Of a stretch of DNA of 13,070 bases, positions 7,633 through 13,070 are shown piece by piece (position 1 is the stretch's first letter; every line of letters starts with the position of its first letter). This DNA comes from CANIGN01 sp964538275 (GTDB taxonomy: Bacteria; Bdellovibrionota; UBA2428): contig CAZIFW010000071.1 of the NCBI GenBank assembly GCA_964538275.1, positions 1 through 13,070 on the forward strand, given 5' to 3'. Made by a program: the position numbers and the translations under genes. The notes below the pieces were generated by a model. That model was not told the origin of the DNA, ran no database searches, and saw nothing but the letters and a program-made list of their open reading frames with translations.

Positions 7633-7663
7633 ATAGGGGAATTTTATGGAACGGCCAGATGGC

Positions 7664-9208
7664 TTAATCGCCGCCGGAGATGTTTGAGATATCAACGGCG
7701 TCTGCAGTGCCTGGCTTTTTGATGCTCTCCACGGAGAGCACGCCCGTTTTATCCATTTTAATTCTAAAGAGTTTTACGGTGCCTAAATCGTTTGAAACAA
7801 AGCTATCCAAGGGGCGAATAGAAACAGCCATATGCAGATGATACACCCTATGGCCCATATGGCTTTCAATAGATCCATCTGAGCGCAAGAGATGTAGCAT
7901 CTTAGTGGGATCGTCCATGGAGGTGGTGTAACGATCAAGTTGAATTCGCATCACTTCGCGAATACCCCAGTGGTAATGCTCTCGTAGTTCCAATGATTTT
8001 AGATTGAGGTGGAAAAGTTTTTTATACTCCACCACGTCTTCTTCTACTTCAGGTTCAAGATCCACATCTTGTGAGGAAAAACGTAACTCACGGACTTCGC
8101 GAGGTAAGTCGCGTGCGTTGCTTAAGCGCAAGAACTCGTCCACGCTGCCTAAACTTTTGCGATCGTTTTTATGTATATAGGAAAGTTTAACTCTGTAATC
8201 TGGAAAGTATTTTTGGCTTCGATGAAAGAAGTATTTGCGTGTGTAGTCTTTCATGATGTCTTTTACGACATAGGCAAAAACCGCGATACTGACAAAGGCC
8301 ACTGTGCTGATTCCAAGTGCTTGTTCTTGTCGATCCATTTGGTAGACCTGAACTAAGATTGCAAAGGTAGCCGCAATTGCAGCTGATAATCCGTAGACCG
8401 GAATGAGGAGTCGATTTTCGCGAGTTGAATGAGTGCCGCGGATAAAAAGAATTTTTTGAAAATATTTTTTTAACAGACTTGCGCGGCGAAGGTAGTGTTC
8501 TTCTTCGGTGATATTTGTGTTTTTTTCGTCCTGCAAAAAGTAACCAAGGAGTTTGCGGTGCTCAGCTTCTTTTTTAGCTAAAACTGGAATGCTCTCCATG
8601 AAGCCTGAATTTTCGTGACCACTGTCGCAGTAAAACTTGAGGTGACTCAAGAGAACTACGTATAGGTGCGAAATATATTCATCCAGTAAAAGTAGGTCGT
8701 GATCAAAGGAATCGAATGAAAAATCTTTTGCACTTTTTCCTATCAAATGTCGTTGATTTAGAATTTTTCGATAGTCATTTATCACCTCTTCAGTGGTGGC
8801 AAGCTGCGCAATCATTTGTTTGTGTGAAAAATCTTTTTTAATTCGCAAAGATTTTTTAATGGTTTTAATTTCGAATTTTAAAAAGGCTTCTATTTCTAGA
8901 GCAAAAAACTTTAAGCTTTCTTCGCTCAAGTGATGGGTTAAAAGATCTAAGCGCTCGCGAACCCGTGTAATCTTAGTGGGGTTTTGTGGATTTCCTGCAT
9001 GAGTGTGCAGGCGAATATGACTTTGAAGTTGGCTTTTAAGTGCGTCTTGATCGAAGTTTTCAGAAAGTCCTAGAGACTTAGGGAAGATGAATTGAATATT
9101 CACTTCGAAGTCGTAGTTTTTTTCACTTTGAACTTCGCCATCGAAGCCCACTTGTAGCTCAACACGATCACTATCGTGCCTATTTGCAGTAATAAAAAAG
9201 AAGTTCAC
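7664..9208 (-). CDS. Two-TM protein of unknown function with His-rich C-terminus
   Basis: I do not recognise this 514-residue protein. Its N-terminal 45 residues look beta-rich. Residues about 50-260 are strongly helical and charged. Two hydrophobic segments at about 267-290 and 298-317 form a likely membrane hairpin joined by a short loop (MDRQEQALG). The C-terminal 190 residues appear to fold separately, probably on the same cytoplasmic side as the N-terminal part. That part holds several histidines (H411/H413 in HYHWG; H450, H453, H457 and H459 in SHMGHRVYHLHM), possibly a metal or catalytic site. It starts with GTG at 9208; no clear Shine-Dalgarno is seen, and no longer in-frame start exists because of an upstream stop. 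It diverges from lexA with 66 bases between start codons, so the two could share control. Both ends of the coding frame look intact. Confidence 0.78.
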   Translation of the reverse strand: MNFFFITANRHDSDRVELQVGFDGEVQSEKNYDFEVNIQFIFPKSLGLSENFDQDALKSQLQSHIRLHTHAGNPQNPTKITRVRERLDLLTHHLSEESLKFFALEIEAFLKFEIKTIKKSLRIKKDFSHKQMIAQLATTEEVINDYRKILNQRHLIGKSAKDFSFDSFDHDLLLLDEYISHLYVVLLSHLKFYCDSGHENSGFMESIPVLAKKEAEHRKLLGYFLQDEKNTNITEEEHYLRRASLLKKYFQKILFIRGTHSTRENRLLIPVYGLSAAIAATFAILVQVYQMDRQEQALGISTVAFVSIAVFAYVVKDIMKDYTRKYFFHRSQKYFPDYRVKLSYIHKNDRKSLGSVDEFLRLSNARDLPREVRELRFSSQDVDLEPEVEEDVVEYKKLFHLNLKSLELREHYHWGIREVMRIQLDRYTTSMDDPTKMLHLLRSDGSIESHMGHRVYHLHMAVSIRPLDSFVSNDLGTVKLFRIKMDKTGVLSVESIKKPGTADAVDISNISGGD

Positions 9209-9218
9209 ATACTTAGGT

Positions 9219-9237
9219 TATCAAAAAAACCTTGATA
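9219..9237. promoter_or_regulatory. Inverted repeat TATCAA-N7-TTGATA
   Basis: A perfect 6-bp dyad with a 7-base A-rich spacer lies between the divergent gene starts, 11 bases upstream of the GTG of the 7664-9208 gene. The dyad would overlap the 5' region of that gene's transcript or promoter, so it is a candidate operator. No bound protein can be named. Confidence 0.35.
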
Positions 9238-9238
9238 T

Positions 9239-9266
9239 TTGTGAAAGTCCATCTTTGTGCTACCAT
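9239..9266 (+). promoter_or_regulatory. Candidate lexA promoter (extended -10)
   Basis: TTGTGA at 9239-9244 and TACCAT at 9261-9266 are separated by 16 bases, and TG precedes the -10 as TGCTACCAT (extended -10). Transcription would begin near 9273, one or two bases before the lexA ATG at 9275, which would make the message leaderless. Each hexamer matches the consensus at four of six positions, so this is a prediction only. Confidence 0.45.
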
Positions 9267-9278
9267 ACAGGTGTATGG
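9263..9278. promoter_or_regulatory. 16-bp palindrome over the lexA start: putative LexA operator
   Basis: CCATAC-AGGT-GTATGG is a perfect 6-4-6 palindrome covering the last four bases of the proposed -10 and the ATG at 9275-9277. A repressor bound here would block initiation of its own gene, the usual autoregulation of LexA. It resembles neither the E. coli (CTGT-N8-ACAG) nor the Gram-positive SOS box, nor the TTAC-N3-GTAA motif that I recall for Bdellovibrio bacteriovorus LexA. Confidence 0.5.
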
Positions 9279-9895
9279 CACCTGCTGAACTCAGCGCACG
9301 ACAAAAAGAACTTCTGAGCTACATCGAAGACGTCTCGGGTCGGGATCATCGCATGCCCTCTTACAGAGAAATGGCTGCTGCCTTAAAGCTTTCTGCCGTA
9401 GGCAGCGTTCAAGACCTTGTGAGCGCTTTGGTTGATAAGGGCTACCTCGTACGCAATGGGCGGCATCTTTTGCTGTCAGAGAAGCGTCAGAGCGCTGTAA
9501 TGCATGTTCCAATTGTGGGTGTGGTAGCCGCGGGTTCGTTAACAGAAGCCATCGAAAATAATCTTGGAGTGCTAGCTTTTTCCTCGGACTTTTTGAGCAC
9601 TAAAAAAGGTCGCAGTGTTTTTGCCTTACGAGTGCAGGGGCAGAGTATGGTTGAGGCGGGGATTCTAGCGGGCGATCTTGTAGTTCTTCAGTCCCAACCA
9701 GATTACAAATCCGGAGATACTGTAGTGGCTCGTTACAACGGCGAAGCCACTGTTAAAGAGCTTTACTTTCAGAAAAACAAAGATCTCATTTTGAGGCCTC
9801 GCAACTCTTCCATGAAGGACATTCTTATTCCTGCGCGTGAACTTGCTGAGGTAGAAATTCTAGGCAAAGTCATCGCCGTCCAACGCGTTTTGTAA
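9275..9895 (+). CDS. lexA: LexA-type SOS repressor with S24 autoprotease domain
   Basis: LexA represses DNA-damage genes and is inactivated by RecA-stimulated self-cleavage. The N-terminal winged-helix domain spans about 5-65 (SARQKELLSYIEDV, then MPSYREMAAALKL). The Ala-Gly cleavage site is A86-G87 in VVAAGSL. The S24 peptidase domain carries the nucleophile S124 (VQGQSMVEAGILAGD) and general-base K161 (ATVKEL), 37 residues apart as in E. coli (S119, K156). I choose ATG 9275 (206 residues) over a GTG at 9257: MAPAELSARQ matches LexA N-termini, the GTG has no ribosome site, and it lies upstream of the predicted transcription start. No good Shine-Dalgarno precedes ATG 9275 either, which fits a leaderless message. 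A second LexA copy or a phage-type repressor is possible but no phage genes are near. Confidence 0.9.
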   Translation: MAPAELSARQKELLSYIEDVSGRDHRMPSYREMAAALKLSAVGSVQDLVSALVDKGYLVRNGRHLLLSEKRQSAVMHVPIVGVVAAGSLTEAIENNLGVLAFSSDFLSTKKGRSVFALRVQGQSMVEAGILAGDLVVLQSQPDYKSGDTVVARYNGEATVKELYFQKNKDLILRPRNSSMKDILIPARELAEVEILGKVIAVQRVL

Positions 9896-9946
9896 GCTGG
9901 GCAGAAATTAGTCAGATTTAATTCCGGGGATTTAAAAAATTGCCCG

Positions 9947-10004
9947 GGACTGCTCCGCGCGAGGATGAGGGGGAGGAGGGGTATTCCGTCACGTGGAGCA
10001 GACC
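9947..10004. other. Foldable GC-rich segment; candidate structured RNA
   Basis: CTGCTCC (9950-9956) pairs with GGAGCAG (9995-10001), extended inward by GCG/CGT (9957-9959 with 9992-9994, one G-U pair) and outward by GG/CC after an A-A mismatch (9947-9949, 10002-10004). The 32-base loop contains a nearly pure purine run (9961-9981) with the mirror repeat GGGGAGGAGGGG at 9970-9981 and several GGA triplets. It contrasts with the AT-rich neighbourhood. Whether it is transcribed is unknown. Confidence 0.4.
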
Positions 10005-10094
10005 GAGCTCGACGCAATTATTAGTCGCACCTAAAAGGAACGAAAAACTTGCACCGCACTCTTATTCAGTGCATTAAGCATGCCTAGTCAAGAG

Positions 10095-10175
10095 CTAAAC
10101 ATTTAGCGATAGGTGAGCATTTCTTATGTGTTGGGACGATAATTGAAGGCCCGCGTCAAGTTACTAAACACTTAG
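10095..10175. repeat. Two copies of the palindrome CTAAACAYTTAG
   Basis: CTAAACATTTAG (10095-10106) and CTAAACACTTAG (10164-10175) differ at one base, and lie 69 bases apart start to start. The first is a perfect 5-2-5 palindrome. Paired palindromes in front of the gene at 10298 may be an operator pair, but the motif is AT-rich and short. Confidence 0.35.
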
Positions 10176-10297
10176 GGTTTTTTAATCTAATACATAAGTA
10201 TATGAAATGTAACGCTTCGTGTCCCGTTATGAATAAATAATAGAGTCACATTGTCGCAAGATGTTCTCCTAAAATGAACGGCTATAGTTGAGCTTTC

Positions 10298-11647
10298 ATG
10301 AATAAAATAATTTTTGGAATTTTGATTTCAGCTGCAGTTTTTTTGCTTCTATGGGGAGCCATTGGAAACTTTTACGCCTGGGATTACTTCTCCCTTTGGG
10401 GGATTCACGCAAAAATAGTGTGGGCAACGGGCAGCTTTTGGATAGGAGGTGCTGAAACTCCGCTGAATTTTTCGTACGAATCAATTTTAGGATCAGTGTG
10501 GGGAGGGCTTGCTCATATTTTTTCTCCTCAGAAGTTTCCTGATGCCGGCCTAGGTTTTTTTAATACTTTGTTATGTGTGTTGATGTTTGCAATTACAACA
10601 CGATTCTATTTTCACTCATGTAAGAATGAAAAGTCTGTAAGGCTTCTTGATATCGCAGTCTTGGTTTTTCTTTTCTTGTTTTTAGATGCGAGTGCTTTTG
10701 GACAAAATACCTTTGGCGCTTATGCCGATCTAATAGCTAGTTTTCCAATTGCCCTCTACGTCTTGAGTCTTCGCCAACAAAATTTGCGTGCAACTATTTT
10801 TTCTGCGCTCGCCATTGTTTTACTTAAACCTATTTACTGGGTTTGGCCGGCAATTGTGTTGATTGCCATGTTTTTTGAAATACTCTCTCAAGCTAAAATC
10901 AAAAAACAGCTTTCTAAAATAAAATTTCTAGCAATCAACGTCATCGTTTTAATACTTGTTGTGCAAGTGCAATCATTTTTGTTTAGAGGGGATATACAGG
11001 GTGCGTCCCTCTTGCAAGGAAGCTTCAAGGGATTGTCCATGGGTGAAGTTGCAAGCTTTCTGTATGCGTTCTTGTCTACTCATGGTTTTCTGATGGTGTT
11101 GTGTGGAGCTTACGCAGTCTACGCTTGGAAGAAGGAGCGTTTTTGGAGCTTTTTTACACTCGGTGGCTGCGCTTATTTGGCGATAGTTTATTTTTATCTT
11201 TTCTCAAATGCGAGCCTTTCTGAAAAATTTCAATCAATAGCACGTTACACTTTTCCATTGGTAGTGACCTTTATTTTATACTTCGCACAACAACGCTATC
11301 TCCAAAAAACGTTGCGTCTAAAGGAACTCCGTTTGAAAGCTTTTCAAGTTGTTTTCCTATTTGTGCTGATTTTTAAAGCCTATCGCGACTATCCACGAAT
11401 AATGGGTGCTTATTTTACTTGGAAGACAGATTTTAATCTTTGTCTGCGAAATGGCGCTGCTTGTGCAGAGGCGGAAAGACTCAGGGCGGAAACACCACCT
11501 GCAACTGAATGTAATTCTTATCGCATGAACACCGTGCAAGAGGCCTCACTCAAGGATTTAGTGATTTCCTATCAACTCTTACCCATTCGGATATATTTCG
11601 CTAAATCTCAAATCCCCAAGCATTTAAGTCCTACTTGTGATCTGTAA
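10298..11647 (+). CDS. Polytopic membrane protein, putative GT-C-like glycosyltransferase
   Basis: The 449-residue protein has about nine to ten hydrophobic segments (for example 5-25, 86-101, 116-131, 144-158, 166-193, 211-226, 251-276, 286-302, 318-331 and 348-360) and a hydrophilic C-terminal tail of about 75 residues. The first loop has WDYFSLWGIHAK (28-39) with a likely catalytic Asp D29. A later loop has GAYADLIAS (140-148). The combination of a first-loop Asp after Trp and a YAD motif is common in undecaprenyl-phosphate-sugar-dependent GT-C enzymes, so transfer of a sugar to a lipid or protein acceptor in the periplasm is a guess. ATG 10298 is preceded by TTGAG, a weak ribosome site. 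It stands alone between a 402-bp gap and a terminator. An O-antigen ligase or polymerase-type protein is an alternative. Confidence 0.6.
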   Translation: MNKIIFGILISAAVFLLLWGAIGNFYAWDYFSLWGIHAKIVWATGSFWIGGAETPLNFSYESILGSVWGGLAHIFSPQKFPDAGLGFFNTLLCVLMFAITTRFYFHSCKNEKSVRLLDIAVLVFLFLFLDASAFGQNTFGAYADLIASFPIALYVLSLRQQNLRATIFSALAIVLLKPIYWVWPAIVLIAMFFEILSQAKIKKQLSKIKFLAINVIVLILVVQVQSFLFRGDIQGASLLQGSFKGLSMGEVASFLYAFLSTHGFLMVLCGAYAVYAWKKERFWSFFTLGGCAYLAIVYFYLFSNASLSEKFQSIARYTFPLVVTFILYFAQQRYLQKTLRLKELRLKAFQVVFLFVLIFKAYRDYPRIMGAYFTWKTDFNLCLRNGAACAEAERLRAETPPATECNSYRMNTVQEASLKDLVISYQLLPIRIYFAKSQIPKHLSPTCDL

Positions 11648-11658
11648 TTTAAAATAAA

Positions 11659-11692
11659 AAAAGCCTCGAAGCACTTATGCTTCGAGGCTTTT
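11659..11692. terminator. Strong bidirectional intrinsic terminator
   Basis: AAAAGCCTCGAAGCA (11659-11673) pairs perfectly with TGCTTCGAGGCTTTT (11678-11692) around CTTA. A-rich sequence on the left and T-rich sequence on the right supply U-tracts for transcripts from both directions. It sits 11 bases after the stop at 11645-11647 and before the stop of the minus-strand TPR gene, so it ends both. Confidence 0.92.
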
Positions 11693-11713
11693 AAAATATT
11701 AGTAAAAACTCTA

Positions 11714-13070
11714 CTAAGCTTTTACGTCTGTGCACTCAGTAGGAATAAAGTAGTCATAACCTCTAAGTTCATCTTCCCAATACTCTCCGCTGTAGCGCCA
11801 GAGAATTTCTTTACCTTTCAAGAAAACACCAGGAAGGTATTCGTCTTGTTCGATCAAACGTTTCGCTTGAGTCCGTTTAACGGCCTCTGGAAATTTAGTC
11901 GCTTGTGAATAAATTTCGTAGCGAAGAATATCGATTTTGGGTTTCTCAGCTGCATAGTCTCGACTTACTTCTTCAAGTCTAGAAAGCACATAAGGTTTTA
12001 CAGACTTTATGAGGAACGAAAGTCTGCGATCTATTATCTTATCAAAGAATTCACGCGCATTCTTTTTAAGACTTGCATCGCTTACGTTTGTGTTGCTCTC
12101 AAGAAGTTGCAATTTTTTCTTCTCAGCGAAAAGCTTGTGTTCGCGCTCTTTGTCTTCAAGTACGATAGGGTCTTCAAGAATTACCTTTTTTACCCATTCA
12201 GGAACTTGGTTTTGATCGATGTCGCTTAGCTTAGAAAATTTGGCATCACGAATAATGGCAATAGATGATTGCAAATCCGAGAGCGTTTTTCCGTGCATGG
12301 CCTGAAAAGTGTTTACGCTTTTTGTAGCCTCATCAAAACGACAGAGCTTAAGGTAGTTTAAGCTTCTCAGCGTCCAGAGATCGGCAAAGTCTCTTTGCTC
12401 AAAGTAACTACTTCCAAGCGGGTGCAGGTATCCTTGTGAGCGGTTAAACTCACCGGCTCGATACAATGCCCACGCACTTTCAAAGAAAGCATCGCGCACG
12501 TAAGGAGAACCTGTGGGAATTTCGTTGTAGTAATAAACCGCTTGGTTGTAGAGATCAGCTTGGTATGCAAGACGTCCTAGAGAGATGTTGGCAAGATCTC
12601 TCAAGTTAAAATCATTGCGAGTACGAGCCGCTTGGGCAGCTGCTTCTAAACTTGCACGCGCATCATAAATTTGTGAGCCTTCAGTTTGCCATCCTTGTTT
12701 GGCGGCTGCTCCACTTGGAATTCCCTCAGAGAGAAGGACTCCGGTGAAGTACTGGGCCTCGGCATATTCAGGAGCGTCGCTGGGAACTTGTGCAAAAGCA
12801 CTGGTTGCAGCTTGCGCTTGACCCGCATTAAGCAAAATTCTGCCAAGGTGATAAGCAAACAAAGACTTATAATTATCCGGAATCTGAGAAAGCGAGAGCT
12901 TTTCTAAAACTCCGCGTACTGCTGAGCGGTCTTTTGTGTGCTTCATGCACTCGGCTATCATACCCAAAGCAGAACGGCGCCATTTGGTTTCTGAAAGTTC
13001 AACCAAAGGTCCCAATGCTGTTGAGTAAAATCCCGCCTGAAACAAACTGTGTGCCATAACATAAGCGGCG
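11714..13070 (-). CDS. TPR protein resembling surface-motility/envelope TPR proteins (partial)
   Basis: The frame stays open to the right edge, so the amino end is missing; an internal ATG at 13057 has no ribosome site and no signal peptide follows it. In residues numbered from that ATG, helical hairpins repeat from about 1 to 260, for example FAYHLGRILLNAGQAQAATS and NISLGRLAYQADLYNQAVYY. The block SPYVRDAFFESAWALYRAGE (184-203), followed by LCRFDEA, resembles TPR proteins of the Agl/Glt gliding machinery of Myxococcus and predicted relatives in Bdellovibrio. A charged, probably coiled-coil region lies near 300-330. The C-terminal end (WRYSGEYWEDELRGYDYF) has a conserved-looking GEYWxDEL motif. 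It is convergent with the 10298 gene and shares its terminator. The gliding link is from general resemblance only; an envelope scaffold role is the safer reading. Confidence 0.7.
   Translation of the reverse strand, partial: AAYVMAHSLFQAGFYSTALGPLVELSETKWRRSALGMIAECMKHTKDRSAVRGVLEKLSLSQIPDNYKSLFAYHLGRILLNAGQAQAATSAFAQVPSDAPEYAEAQYFTGVLLSEGIPSGAAAKQGWQTEGSQIYDARASLEAAAQAARTRNDFNLRDLANISLGRLAYQADLYNQAVYYYNEIPTGSPYVRDAFFESAWALYRAGEFNRSQGYLHPLGSSYFEQRDFADLWTLRSLNYLKLCRFDEATKSVNTFQAMHGKTLSDLQSSIAIIRDAKFSKLSDIDQNQVPEWVKKVILEDPIVLEDKEREHKLFAEKKKLQLLESNTNVSDASLKKNAREFFDKIIDRRLSFLIKSVKPYVLSRLEEVSRDYAAEKPKIDILRYEIYSQATKFPEAVKRTQAKRLIEQDEYLPGVFLKGKEILWRYSGEYWEDELRGYDYFIPTECTDVKA

Larger units (their letters stand above)
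9896..10297. other. 402-bp gene-free stretch downstream of lexA
   Basis: No credible coding frame, tRNA, or known riboswitch signature was found on either strand. The left part (about 9920-10020) is GC-rich and foldable, with a small dyad CCGGG/CCCGG at 9924-9928 and 9943-9947 followed by a larger hairpin. The right part (10020-10297) is AT-rich and holds two near-identical 12-base palindromes. No clear terminator follows lexA. A T-run (10178-10183) has only a weak 4-bp stem before it. Confidence 0.55.

Noticed and set aside
9257..9274. GTG at 9257 as the start of lexA
   Set aside because: It adds six residues unlike LexA N-termini, has no ribosome site, and lies upstream of the predicted transcription start and partly within the -10 region.
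9769..10017. 82-residue frame on the minus strand spanning the end of lexA and the gap
   Set aside because: More than half lies antisense to lexA, there is no ribosome site and its Arg/Pro-rich composition is that of a shadow frame of GC-rich DNA.
10158..10183. T-run after a small stem as a terminator in the gap
   Set aside because: The stem is only four base pairs and AT-rich, too weak for intrinsic termination.
10202..10240. Twelve-residue frame MKCNASCPVMNK in the gap
   Set aside because: No Shine-Dalgarno, no downstream partner suggesting a leader peptide; length is consistent with chance.
9896..10297. tRNA, tmRNA, SRP RNA, 6S RNA or a known riboswitch in the gap
   Set aside because: No T-loop motif, no conserved cores of these RNAs and no recognisable aptamer consensus were seen.

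Overview
The window looks like chromosome of a moderately AT-rich Gram-negative bacterium. I suspect a predatory Bdellovibrio-like lineage (Bdellovibrionota) or a related former deltaproteobacterium. This is inferred from the compact pilB-pilC-pilS-pilR order, the style of the pilin, and a C-terminal TPR protein resembling those of myxobacterial and Bdellovibrio surface-motility loci. No rRNA, tRNA, CRISPR array, transposase or phage gene is visible.

Layout. (1) Positions 37-5973 hold a tightly packed plus-strand type IV pilus operon: pilB (extension ATPase), pilC (inner-membrane platform), pilS (sensor kinase) and pilR (sigma-54 response regulator). All three junctions are TAATG or ATGA overlaps, and an intrinsic terminator follows pilR. 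(2) 6041-6763 encodes a small membrane-anchored protein of unknown function. (3) 6784-6841 is a REP-like palindromic cluster between convergent genes. (4) 6869-7456 (minus) encodes a type IV pilin, the probable building block or a minor subunit of the fibre. Its upstream region has three copies of a 10-bp motif about 42 bp apart plus a hairpin. (5) 7664-9208 (minus) encodes an unrecognised two-TM protein with a His-rich C-terminal part. (6) Divergently, 9275-9895 encodes a LexA-type repressor whose start codon lies inside a 16-bp palindrome. (7) 9896-10297 is a 402-bp gene-free stretch with a GC-rich, foldable segment. (8) 10298-11647 encodes a polytopic, GT-C-like membrane protein. (9) A strong bidirectional terminator follows. 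(10) A minus-strand TPR protein runs off the right edge.

How the genes work together. PilS would sense a membrane signal (in Pseudomonas, pilin abundance), phosphorylate PilR, and PilR with sigma-54 would tune pilin expression. PilB and PilC assemble the fibre. I find no exact sigma-54 promoter in front of the neighbouring pilin, so its control may differ from the Pseudomonas model. LexA is a separate DNA-damage module. The most interesting signals are non-coding: the lexA operator/start overlap, the pilin upstream region, the REP-like cluster and the structured gap downstream of lexA. I found no convincing new multi-gene system.
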